A DNA stretch of 61,836 bases from CAYTAU01 sp964442075 (GTDB lineage: Bacteria > Bacteroidota > Bacteroidia > Bacteroidales > CAYTAU01), in NCBI GenBank assembly GCA_964442075.1, contig CAYTWH010000019.1, positions 1 through 61,836 of the forward strand, written 5' to 3'. The notes under the pieces were generated by a model. It did not search any database, had not been told where the DNA came from, and saw only the letters and a list, made by a program, of their open reading frames with translations. Positions 8,727 through 17,445 of the stretch are shown piece by piece (the stretch's first letter is position 1; every line of letters begins with the position of its first letter). A program made the translations under genes and the position numbers.

Positions 8727-8754
8727 GGATTTTGATTTTTGATTTGTAAATATA
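8727..8754 (-). promoter_or_regulatory. Conserved upstream element of the surface-protein genes (copy 2)
   Basis: Same 28-base element as at 5508-5535, at the same distance from the ATG. Similarity continues for about 90 bases further upstream toward the VanZ-like copy, so the whole intergenic block was duplicated. Confidence 0.4.
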
Positions 8755-8822
8755 CTATTTTTCATTAAATATAAAAATCATTGCAAAAAAATAAACTGAC
8801 AATTAATAAACTATCAGGGTTA

Positions 8823-9182
8823 TTAAGTTTTTTTGAAAAAGATTAGATCAAACAGGTAAAAAATAACAATACCAGAAATATTTGCCAATAAATCGGAAAA
8901 GCAAAAAAATCTCACATCTGAAAACATTTGAGAACTTTCTTCTGCAATTGCAAACAAAAGAATAATTGCAGGTCCCAGAGGAAGATATTTCCATATATAT
9001 TTTCGGTTAATTGCTCTGTGTGCAAAATAGGAAGCAAAACCTAAAAGAATAAAATGTAATAATGTATCATAGTGCGGAAATTGCTTTATCTCATTTGGTA
9101 TAATTCTTAAATAAGCTGCAATTGAAATGAACAGCAATACAAGAATATAAAAGCTAAAAATATATTTCTAGATATGTTTCAA
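8823..9182 (-). pseudogene. VanZ-like gene, second copy with a nonsense codon
   Basis: This is a full-length duplicate of the VanZ-like gene at 5601-5960: same 360-base length, nearly the same DNA, same flanks. Codon 5, TGG in the intact copy, is TAG here (9168-9170). The remaining frame could only restart at a TTG at 9135-9137, removing about the first 15 residues of the first membrane segment. The rest is well preserved, so the lesion is recent, or the shortened form is still made. A sequencing error is also possible. Confidence 0.7.
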
Positions 9183-9222
9183 ATATTAATTATTGATATA
9201 TATCGCGATAAATGCAACAAAC

Positions 9223-11367
9223 TTAATTTTTCAATGTACTATTTATCAGTGCTTCAACTTTTTCAAGTCTATTAAGAATTTGCTTGTTTTCAGATTTTAA
9301 TATGTCATTTTCCTTTTTTAAATCGTCAATCAATTTTTGTTGTTCTTGAATTGCTTTAATTGATATTATACCAAAATTATCATAATTCAAACTCAAATAT
9401 CCATCTTCTCTTTGGCTTACTATATCCGGCAAGAGTTTTTGAACATCCTGAGCAATAAATCCAATAGTTTTTTGTGAGTTTTCATCTGCATGGTTTAAAC
9501 GATAATTAACTAGTTCTAGTTTTAATATTTTTGGTAAAATAGACTCATTGATTATTTCAATATCTTTCTTTAATCGTTTATCAGAAACTGCTGTATAATT
9601 CCCTGAAGCATCATCCCAATAACCGATATATGTTCCATTAAAATACAATTGTAAATCATTAGCTCCTACTTCCCAACTCCATACATCAGTATCTCCATCA
9701 TTTTCAATTGCAAGACCTTCTTCTCCAGTACCAACCTGCTTAATATGAAGGTTCGCAGTAGGATATGCATCATTAATTCCAACCATATCAGTGTCAAATG
9801 CACCATATATCAAAGGAGTAGAGGTATTGCTGTTATCAATAAACAAATCATCTGAACGATTAGAACTTACTTGATAACCTGTCATATTGCCGATAAAAAC
9901 ATTACCCGAACCATCATTTCCAACACCTGCCCAATTTCCAATATAAGTATTATTATCACCCAAATCGCCCATCCAACCTGCAAATGCACCAACGTAAACA
10001 TTATTTGCACCTGTAACATTATCACCACCAGCGCTAGATCCAATATAAACATTCATTTGCCCCGTTTGGTTATCATAGCCACTTGATTTTCCAATACATG
10101 TATTGTGACCGCCAAAAGTATTTCTGTATCCGCTATTATGTCCAATAAAGGTATTATCATCTCCCTCATTAAAATATCCAGATTGCATTCCTACACAAGT
10201 ACTCCATCTGCTGTCATTACTTAAATAACCGGATTTACTGCCAATATATACATTGTAATCTCCTGTTAAATCAAATAAACAAGCTTGGTAACCCAACAAT
10301 GTGTTATATGAACCTGTTGTTAGGTTTAAGCCTGTTTGATATCCGTAAAAGTTATTGTATTTTCCTATTGTTGAACCTGCTCCTCCTGGCATCAATTGTT
10401 GCCCACTTTGGTGTCCTATTAAGTAGTTCTCTGTAGTTAAATCAACGTATGTTTGCTCTAAACCACTTTGAATATTTGCAATTCCAAAACCAGAAGTTGA
10501 ATCTGCTATATAAACTCTTGTACTATCATCCTGAACAAAAAAATAATTGTCTGTATTAGTTCCTTTAGCAGGATTAAAACCTCCAACTGCAAAGCCTCCT
10601 CTACTACCATTTGCTTTTGAGCTAACATAATCATCGTTTATATAGACTCTCACACTATCAGGTGTTACCCTAAAATATTCATTTGTAAATCCTGCTTTTG
10701 CTGGATTAAATCCTCCAACTGCAAAGCCTCCTCTACTGCCATTTGCTTTTGTCCCTCCATTGTCATCTACCCAAATTCTAACACCTTCCTGATAAACTGC
10801 AAATACCGTATCTCCATTAGCATTTAAAACACTAAAAATGTCATCGTTTATTCCTGCACTTGCATCACTTTGTACTAGTAATTTACTATTCGGAGTTACT
10901 GCTCCAATACCTACATTCCCAATATTATAATAAATATCATTTGCATTTTTTTCCCATAAAGAGCTATCTGCTGTACTTTCGGCATATAATGCATAAGGTA
11001 CTGACAATAGTTGCGAAAGACCCATTAGCTGAAAATTAGTACCTCCATTCGTATCTATTTCAACTTGAATGTATGAAATATCAGAGCCCCAATCTATTGA
11101 TGCAAAATCACCACTAACAACCGTACCTGTGCCTATTTCTAGATTTGCCAGTCCGAAATCATTTGTAGTAACACTATTTGTTTCGACATATACATCTGTA
11201 AATGCAGTACTTTGCAGAATACTTATTCGGAATGCAGTATTTTGATTCTGAATAATATTACCAAAATTATCTCTAACTACTGTTTGATAACTGAAGCTTT
11301 GTGGTGATTGTGAAAATGATAAATAATAAGTACTAAGTAGTACAATAATAATTAATAGTTTTTTCAT
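9223..11367 (-). CDS. Surface protein with N-x-F-x-G repeats and S74 chaperone domain
   Basis: It has a signal peptide (M-K-K-L-L-I-I-I-V-L-L, then S-F-S-Q), the shared N-terminal module and two S-R-G-G-F-A-V-G-G-F motifs. The middle has 17-residue repeats such as N-x-Y-I-G-x-x-A-G-x-x-x. Near residue 605 comes S-D-K-R-L-K-K-D-I, then T-I-G-F-I-A-Q-D-V-Q-K and a coiled coil. This is the peptidase S74 intramolecular chaperone domain known from phage tail spikes and some bacterial fibres, where it drives trimerisation and often cleaves itself off. The start lies 33 bases after the stop of the gene at 11401, so the two are probably cotranscribed. Confidence 0.75.
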   Translation of the reverse strand: MKKLLIIIVLLSTYYLSFSQSPQSFSYQTVVRDNFGNIIQNQNTAFRISILQSTAFTDVYVETNSVTTNDFGLANLEIGTGTVVSGDFASIDWGSDISYIQVEIDTNGGTNFQLMGLSQLLSVPYALYAESTADSSLWEKNANDIYYNIGNVGIGAVTPNSKLLVQSDASAGINDDIFSVLNANGDTVFAVYQEGVRIWVDDNGGTKANGSRGGFAVGGFNPAKAGFTNEYFRVTPDSVRVYINDDYVSSKANGSRGGFAVGGFNPAKGTNTDNYFFVQDDSTRVYIADSTSGFGIANIQSGLEQTYVDLTTENYLIGHQSGQQLMPGGAGSTIGKYNNFYGYQTGLNLTTGSYNTLLGYQACLFDLTGDYNVYIGSKSGYLSNDSRWSTCVGMQSGYFNEGDDNTFIGHNSGYRNTFGGHNTCIGKSSGYDNQTGQMNVYIGSSAGGDNVTGANNVYVGAFAGWMGDLGDNNTYIGNWAGVGNDGSGNVFIGNMTGYQVSSNRSDDLFIDNSNTSTPLIYGAFDTDMVGINDAYPTANLHIKQVGTGEEGLAIENDGDTDVWSWEVGANDLQLYFNGTYIGYWDDASGNYTAVSDKRLKKDIEIINESILPKILKLELVNYRLNHADENSQKTIGFIAQDVQKLLPDIVSQREDGYLSLNYDNFGIISIKAIQEQQKLIDDLKKENDILKSENKQILNRLEKVEALINSTLKN

Positions 11368-11400
11368 GATTCGAGGATTTAAAGGTTTTTTATAGTATAT

Positions 11401-13500
11401 TTATTTTTTAGCTGTACTTTCTAACATCATTTCTATCTTTTCTATTCTTTCTTCAAAATCAATATTTTTTTCTTTCAAACTATTTATTTCCAACTCTTTT
11501 TCTTGAATATTTGATTCTAATCGAGAAATAATATTTTGTTGTTCCTGAATTGCATTAATCATTGAAACATTAATAGAATGCATATTAAAATCTAAATATC
11601 CATCACTTCCTTTTGAAACAGCTTCTGGAAATACTTTCTGAACATCCTGAGCAATAAAACCAACATAATTAATATCAGAAGGTAATTTACGTGAATTATT
11701 CTTTTTATAATTAAATTTTATTGTTTCAAGTTTAACTATTTCATCCAATCCTTTTTCATATTTTCCATGAATGTCTTTAAGTCTTTTATCTGAACTATTA
11801 GTCCATGTACCTCCTCCAGGTTTAGCAGCTGTTCCATTTACTTCAAGCAAATAACTTGGAGTAACTGTCCCAATACCAACATTCCCTCCCATAATTGCCA
11901 TAGTATTATCTTGATTAATGGCATAATATGCTGAATTTAATCCAATTCCAAATGAGAATTCTCCTTGTACACCTATCATGTAACCTAAAGCTGTTGAATA
12001 ATCCCCACTTGCCAAATGCCATGCTCCTATTGCTGTTGCATATCTACCACTTGCTGTGCTCCAATACCCCATTGAGGTAGTAGCTTCACCACTAGAAGTT
12101 GTTCTTGAACCTGTTGCTAATGAATATGTCCCACTAGCAGTAGTGTGAAAACCCATTGCTGTTGAATATGGTCCACTTGCTGTTGTCCCTGTGCCAAAAG
12201 AATTTGAGTATTCTCCACTTGCTGTTGTATTATTTCCAAATGCAAAGGCTCCCGTATTATAAGCTTTAGCACCTAGACCAAAAGCAAAAGAATATTGTCC
12301 AAGTGCTTCTGTTGGTTCTCCATTGATTGGAAGACCAGAAATAGTATCAATTGCAACATAACCAAATGCAAAACTTCCCAAACCAATTGCTTGTGTTCCT
12401 GATCCAAAAGCATATGAAGATTCTCCTGTTGAATTTGCACTTATACCAATAGCTGTTGAATTATCCCCAAACGCTCTTGCCCGATATCCAAATGCTTGGG
12501 AATAATCTCCAATAGCTTTCGACTCAAATCCTGTAGCAATTGAATTAATTCCCACACTATCCACATCTGAAATTAAAACTCTGCCTGCTCTGAAGGCTTC
12601 CCTGAAAGGATACCATAATATTCTGGCTTTACTGTCTACTAGCTCAGGAAAATTATTGTGCTCTATATTAAAATAATAGTCTGATTGAGTTTTTGTTGGA
12701 TTATATCCTCCTACTGCAAATCCTCCTCTGCTTCCACTTGTTGGAGCTGTTGTTGCTTCTTTGATATATACTCTAATACTATCGGGTGAAACTCTAAAAT
12801 ATTCATTTGTAAAACTTTTAGTTGGATTAAATCCGCCTACAGCGAAACCACCTCTACTACCATTTGCCTTTGCTCCTGTAGTATCATCGCTTACCCAAAT
12901 TCTTACACCCTCTTGATAAACTGCAAAAACAGTATCATTCTGTGCATTTAAAACACTAAAAATTACATCATTGATTGCCGCAGTTGTATCACTACTTACT
13001 TGAAGTTTTCCATTTGGAGATATTGTTCCTACTCCAACATTTCCAATATTATAATAAATATCATTAGCATTTTTTTCCCAAATACTTGAATCTGTAATTC
13101 CTGCTCGTTCTGAATATAATGAATAAGGAACCGACAATAACTGTGAAACTCCCATTAGCTGATAAGCAGTACCGCCAGTAGGGTCTAACTCTACTTGAAT
13201 ATAAGAAATATCAGAACCCCAATCAATAGATGCAAAATCACCACTAACAACCGTACCTGTTCCTATTTCTAGATTTGCCAGTCCGAAATCATTTGTAGTA
13301 GCACTTTGAGTTTCAACATAAACATCGGTAAATGCTGCACTTTGCTGTATGCTAATTCGAAATGATACATTTTGGTTTACAATTATATCGCCAAGATTGT
13401 CTCTAACTATAGCCTGATAACTGAAACTTTGTGGTGATTGAGCTAATATAACAACATTAGCAATTACTAATAACAATAAGGATAAAAAACATTTTTTCAT
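11401..13500 (-). CDS. Surface protein with YadA-like head repeats and S74 chaperone domain
   Basis: It has a signal peptide, then the shared N-terminal module, nearly identical over about 160 residues to that of the gene at 6001. Two S-R-G-G-F-A-V-G-G motifs follow, then 14-residue YadA-type repeats (S-T-A-x-G-x-x-T-T-A-S-G) at about 310-530. The C-terminus has S-D-K-R-L-K-D-I, then V-G-F-I-A-Q-D-V-Q-K-V-F-P-E and a coiled coil, which is an S74 chaperone tail. So it combines the head type of the 6001 gene with the tail type of the 9223 gene. It is the first gene of the minus-strand cluster and carries its own copy of the shared upstream element. Confidence 0.75.
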   Translation of the reverse strand: MKKCFLSLLLLVIANVVILAQSPQSFSYQAIVRDNLGDIIVNQNVSFRISIQQSAAFTDVYVETQSATTNDFGLANLEIGTGTVVSGDFASIDWGSDISYIQVELDPTGGTAYQLMGVSQLLSVPYSLYSERAGITDSSIWEKNANDIYYNIGNVGVGTISPNGKLQVSSDTTAAINDVIFSVLNAQNDTVFAVYQEGVRIWVSDDTTGAKANGSRGGFAVGGFNPTKSFTNEYFRVSPDSIRVYIKEATTAPTSGSRGGFAVGGYNPTKTQSDYYFNIEHNNFPELVDSKARILWYPFREAFRAGRVLISDVDSVGINSIATGFESKAIGDYSQAFGYRARAFGDNSTAIGISANSTGESSYAFGSGTQAIGLGSFAFGYVAIDTISGLPINGEPTEALGQYSFAFGLGAKAYNTGAFAFGNNTTASGEYSNSFGTGTTASGPYSTAMGFHTTASGTYSLATGSRTTSSGEATTSMGYWSTASGRYATAIGAWHLASGDYSTALGYMIGVQGEFSFGIGLNSAYYAINQDNTMAIMGGNVGIGTVTPSYLLEVNGTAAKPGGGTWTNSSDKRLKDIHGKYEKGLDEIVKLETIKFNYKKNNSRKLPSDINYVGFIAQDVQKVFPEAVSKGSDGYLDFNMHSINVSMINAIQEQQNIISRLESNIQEKELEINSLKEKNIDFEERIEKIEMMLESTAKK

Positions 13501-13507
13501 AATTTAA

Positions 13508-13535
13508 GGATTTTGATTTTTGATTTGTAAATATA
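13508..13535 (-). promoter_or_regulatory. Conserved upstream element of the surface-protein genes (copy 3)
   Basis: Third copy of the 28-base element seen at 5508 and 8727, here before the first gene of the cluster. The gene at 9223, which follows closely behind another gene, lacks it, as expected if the element is a promoter. Confidence 0.45.
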
Positions 13536-13604
13536 CGATTTTTCATTAAAGATAGAAATTGGATAATAAAAATGTAATAGGGAATTGTTTTACTTAGGAA
13601 ATAA

Positions 13605-14717
13605 TTATTTTTCAATAAGTTCTATCTCATAAATTTTTGGCCAGTATTTACCTGTAACAAGTAATCTTTTGTTTTCGCTATCCCATGCAATACCGTTTAA
13701 AACATCAATTTTAGGATGCTTGTCTTTTGGTTTTAAAATTCCTGACAAATCAATATTTGCATTTACTTTTCCTGTTTTTGGGTCAATAATTACAATTTTA
13801 TCTTTTGTATAAATATTTGCATATATCATACTATCAATAAATTCCAACTCGTTAAGGTAGTTTACTTTTCCAATATTATCATATACTTCAAATTCTCCTG
13901 TTTTAGTAAAAACTTCTGTTTCCAAATAATAAATTTTGTTAGTACCATCGCTCATTAATAAGCGTTCTCCATCACTTGTTATTCCCCAACCTTCTGTTTG
14001 AATATTAAATTTGCTTATTTGCTTAAATGTTTCTTTGTTATACACAAAACCTATTCCCGAATGCCATGTTAGTTGAACTAACTTATCGTTAATTATAATA
14101 ATTCCTTCTCCAAAAATATCGGATGTGTTATTATAGCTCTGAATTATTTCATGGTCTTCAAGTTTATATTTTTGTATTGAAGATTCTCCTTTTTGTCCTG
14201 TTCCCTCATAAATAAAACCATTTTCATAAACAAGTCCCTGAGTATATGCCTTAATATCATGTGGAAATTCATTTATCACTTTATATGTATATTCTTTTGG
14301 AATAATATCTGATTTTAAATTAATATTAACTGAATTTTTATATTTTTTTCCATCAGAAAAATAAGTTGTGACTGAAAATTTATTTTTTCCAACTTTAATA
14401 ATTTCAGATTTCCAGGTATATCGGGCCGGATGTTTTGTTATTGTACAAATATGTTTTTTGTCAATGCTAATACTTACTGAGTCGATATTCGTTTCTTCAT
14501 TTATTGGATTAATTGCAAACAGCACACTATCGCCAATTGTGTATAAAACATTATTTACAGGCGATATAATTTCAGATAGTTTTGTGCTTTTAATGTTATT
14601 ATCAATAATTAGCGTGTCATTTTCATTTTCAATAATTTCATTATTCTCGTTTTTACACGATGCCAAAATTATTAAAGAAAAAACAACTAAAGTTAATATA
14701 AGCCTGTTAAATAGCAT
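13605..14717 (-). CDS. Glutaminyl-peptide cyclotransferase, lipoprotein
   Basis: This enzyme class turns N-terminal glutamine of peptides into pyroglutamate. The lipobox L-A-S-C near residue 21 after a hydrophobic stretch predicts a lipoprotein. An Ig-like region (about 45-140) precedes the catalytic five-bladed propeller, which shows F-P-H-D-x-x-A-Y-T-Q-G-L, Y-E-G-T-G, E-G-W-G-I-T-x-D-G, L-L-M-S-D-G and Y-L-N-E-L-E, all typical of the plant/bacterial QC family. The ATG at 14717 is chosen because it places the signal sequence correctly; a GTG at 14747 is possible but would overlap cysS. It follows cysS by 14 bases, probably in one transcript. Confidence 0.88.
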   Translation of the reverse strand: MLFNRLILTLVVFSLIILASCKNENNEIIENENDTLIIDNNIKSTKLSEIISPVNNVLYTIGDSVLFAINPINEETNIDSVSISIDKKHICTITKHPARYTWKSEIIKVGKNKFSVTTYFSDGKKYKNSVNINLKSDIIPKEYTYKVINEFPHDIKAYTQGLVYENGFIYEGTGQKGESSIQKYKLEDHEIIQSYNNTSDIFGEGIIIINDKLVQLTWHSGIGFVYNKETFKQISKFNIQTEGWGITSDGERLLMSDGTNKIYYLETEVFTKTGEFEVYDNIGKVNYLNELEFIDSMIYANIYTKDKIVIIDPKTGKVNANIDLSGILKPKDKHPKIDVLNGIAWDSENKRLLVTGKYWPKIYEIELIEK

Positions 14718-14731
14718 ATTAAAACATTCAA

Positions 14732-16198
14732 TTATTCTATTTTCCACTCAAATCCATCTTTTTTATCACTAACAATCACGCCCATTGCACTTAGCTCATC
14801 ACGAATTTTATCTGATGTACTAAAATCTTTGTTTGCCTTTGCATCTAATCTAATATTTAGAAGCAAATCAACAACTTTGTCAAGTATATCATTTGAGGTA
14901 TCATCATTTTCATCTACCAAACCAAGTATATCAAAAACAAAAGTATTATATGTTTTTCTTAAATTTTCAAGGTCTTTGGCAGAAATTTTATCTTTACCTG
15001 CAGCAATTGAGTTTATTAGTTTAACATTATCAAATAAATATGATATAAGTATCGGACTATTTAAATCATCATTTATAGCTTTATAGCATTTACTTTCAAA
15101 ATCGGTAATATCAATAGTTGATTTATCTGAAGCAGTAATTTTCCCTAGTGTTTTAATTCCTGTCATAAGTCTTTTAAAACCTTTTTCAGCTGATTGTAGT
15201 GCTTCGTTAGAAAAATCGACAGTGGAACGATAATGTGCTTGCAGTATGAAAAAACGAATTGTCATTGGACTATAAGCTCTGTCAAGTGTTTTATGCTTAC
15301 CCTCAAAAAACTCATTTAGCGTAATAAAGTTTCCGAGTGATTTTCCCATTTTTTTTCCATCAATAGTGATCATATTGTTGTGCATCCATATTTTAACAGC
15401 TTCTTTTCCATTAGCAGCTATGCTTTGTGCAATTTCACATTCGTGATGTGGAAACAATAAGTCCATTCCTCCTCCATGTATATCAAAAGTTTCGCCAAGG
15501 TATTTTTCTCCCATTGCTGAACATTCAAGATGCCAACCGGGGAAACCATCACTCCATTTCGATTTCCATTGCATAATATGTTCGGGTGCAGCTTTTTTCC
15601 ATAATGCAAAGTCAAAACTATTTCGCTTTTCATCCTGACCTTCAAGTTCACGAGTATTGCTTTTTAGGTCATCTAAAACTCTACCTGATAATTTTCCGTA
15701 ATTATGTTTTGCATTATACTTTTCCACATCAAAATAAACCGAACCATCAATTTCGTAAGCAAATCCATTTTTGTTTATTCTGTCAATCATATCTAGTTGT
15801 TCCATAATATGACCTGAAGCACGTGGTTCTATACTTGGGATTTGTACATTTAAGCGGTTCATGTTTTCATGATAAGATTCAGTATAAAATTGAGCTATTT
15901 CCATTGGCTCAAGTTGTTCTAATTTTGCTTTTTTAGCAATTTTATCTTCTCCTGTATCTGTATCATTTTCTAAATGTCCAACATCGGTAATATTTCGTAC
16001 ATAACGTACTTTATAACCCAGGTGTTTTAAATATCTAAAAAGCAAATCGAAGCATATTGCAGGTCTGGCATGACCTAAGTGAGCATCACCATATACTGTT
16101 GGGCCGCAAACATACAAGCCTACATTTGGAGGATTTATTGGTATAAAAACTTCTTTTTTACGACTAAGCGTATTATAAATCAACAGCTTATTATTCAT
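14732..16198 (-). CDS. cysS: Cysteinyl-tRNA synthetase
   Basis: It charges tRNA-Cys with cysteine in the cytoplasm. The 488-residue length is normal for a class I CysRS. Visible motifs are the zinc cysteine C31 in V-C-G-P-T-V-Y, the HIGH signature as H-L-G-H at 40-43, the zinc region G-W-H-L-E-C-S-A-M and F-P-H-H-E-C-E, and the KMSKS signature as K-M-G-K-S near 285. The ATG at 16198 gives the standard N-terminus. It is probably cotranscribed with the glutaminyl cyclase gene behind it. Confidence 0.97.
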   Translation of the reverse strand: MNNKLLIYNTLSRKKEVFIPINPPNVGLYVCGPTVYGDAHLGHARPAICFDLLFRYLKHLGYKVRYVRNITDVGHLENDTDTGEDKIAKKAKLEQLEPMEIAQFYTESYHENMNRLNVQIPSIEPRASGHIMEQLDMIDRINKNGFAYEIDGSVYFDVEKYNAKHNYGKLSGRVLDDLKSNTRELEGQDEKRNSFDFALWKKAAPEHIMQWKSKWSDGFPGWHLECSAMGEKYLGETFDIHGGGMDLLFPHHECEIAQSIAANGKEAVKIWMHNNMITIDGKKMGKSLGNFITLNEFFEGKHKTLDRAYSPMTIRFFILQAHYRSTVDFSNEALQSAEKGFKRLMTGIKTLGKITASDKSTIDITDFESKCYKAINDDLNSPILISYLFDNVKLINSIAAGKDKISAKDLENLRKTYNTFVFDILGLVDENDDTSNDILDKVVDLLLNIRLDAKANKDFSTSDKIRDELSAMGVIVSDKKDGFEWKIE

Positions 16199-16243
16199 AG
16201 TAATAAAACTAATACAAGATATTTTAAAATGTAAAGTTAGTAA

Positions 16244-17119
16244 TTATTCTTGTTCTACATAGATGATATTTACAATTCTTCCATCATTGTAAATCGTAGT
16301 TTTTGTGAGCTTACCTTCAGAATCATATGAATATTTTTTGCCATTTTGTAGTTTTCCGCCTTTAAACATTCCTTCTCTATCTTTTTTTCTTTGTCCGTTA
16401 ATTCTTTTAAAGGTTGTATGTTCCCCGTCTCCTGTAAAGTATCCAATAGGCTTGTCATTATTAGTATTATCGTTTACAGTAACAACTTTTACGTCATTGC
16501 TGTTACTATTATTATTTGTAGCATTGTTACCCAAAGGTTTGTAGATTTTTACAGAAAGGGAGTCTACTTTTCCGTCATTAAAAGTTTTTTCTGACCTTAA
16601 TTTCCCATCTGCATAATATTCTGTTATAACACCAGCTTCTTTACCATTGTTCCATTCTCCGGTTATCATTAATTGCCCATTATCATGATAATATTTCTGA
16701 ACTCCGGTTCTTTTTCCAACCTTGTTATATTGCCATTCATAAGCAGTTTTACCATTTTTATGAAAATATTTATATTCTCCAACCCATTTATTGCCTTTCC
16801 ATATACCTTCTTCTGATATTATTCCCGATTCATAATAAAATTTAGCATATCCGTTTGCTCTGCCTTTAATATATGTAATTTCATGTTTAATTTTTCCGCT
16901 GGGATAATATGCTTTCCAAATTTCTGTTTTTCTATTGTCAATATATTTGCCTTCCTCTTTTTTGTACGTATTTGTCTTATCCTGAATTATCCAATAGCCT
17001 TGTTTCATATTGTTTTCGTCAATAACGTTAAGGGTATCACTAGTCTGCGCCGACAACACTATCGCTTGTGAATTAAAAACAAGTGAACAAAAAATTAATA
17101 TTACTAAAATCTGCTTCAT
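16244..17119 (-). CDS. Exported MORN-like repeat protein
   Basis: The ATG at 17119 starts a signal peptide (M-K-Q-I-L-V-I-L-I-F-C); the frame is open to 17194 but the added residues look non-coding. After it come about seven repeats near residues 60-210 with the pattern Y-Y-x-x-G-K-x-x-x-E-x-x-x-x-x-G, for example Y-Y-P-S-G-K-I and Y-Y-H-D-N-G-Q-L. This is the MORN/YwqK-type repeat common in exported Bacteroidota proteins, whose function is mostly unknown. An Asn/Ser-rich linker at about 220-235 leads to one more G-K-L-T-K-T repeat. It lies 45 bases ahead of cysS on the same strand. Confidence 0.75.
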   Translation of the reverse strand: MKQILVILIFCSLVFNSQAIVLSAQTSDTLNVIDENNMKQGYWIIQDKTNTYKKEEGKYIDNRKTEIWKAYYPSGKIKHEITYIKGRANGYAKFYYESGIISEEGIWKGNKWVGEYKYFHKNGKTAYEWQYNKVGKRTGVQKYYHDNGQLMITGEWNNGKEAGVITEYYADGKLRSEKTFNDGKVDSLSVKIYKPLGNNATNNNSNSNDVKVVTVNDNTNNDKPIGYFTGDGEHTTFKRINGQRKKDREGMFKGGKLQNGKKYSYDSEGKLTKTTIYNDGRIVNIIYVEQE

Positions 17120-17445
17120 TTCAAATTTGAAAAATTTATCAAAATTAATTATTTTATACAATCTAATAATTAATGCATACAAATAAGTTACCAAACATTA
17201 ATTAACAATTATTATTTTTAAATTACATCTATGTAAATACCAATTCTATCAGTATAATTTTGAAAACTTAATGTGTTAAAATTATAATACTTAATACAAA
17301 GTTGGCATTAGTAAATTATGTGCTTATACGTATGCATATGGAATAAAGTTTCATTTTTTTGGCACTAATTATTCATTATTATTTCAAAAAGACATAATCA
17401 TTTATAAAAAATCTTTATTTTTATTTTTTTGAAAAACTAATATAA
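17120..17445. other. AT-rich intergenic region between divergent genes
   Basis: It holds the divergent promoters of the MORN-like gene and the MFS gene. On the minus strand TAATTTTG occurs about 25 bases before the MORN-like ATG and fits the -7 box. No structured RNA or small reading frame was seen. Confidence 0.4.

Noticed and set aside
3499..13500. Prophage tail-fibre region, because of S74 domains and fibre repeats
   Set aside because: All proteins have signal peptides, and there are no capsid, terminase, integrase or lysis genes nearby. S74 domains also occur in bacterial surface fibres.
3499..13500. Diversity-generating retroelement acting on the surface-protein genes
   Set aside because: No reverse transcriptase gene or template/variable repeat pair with adenine-biased changes was seen in the window.
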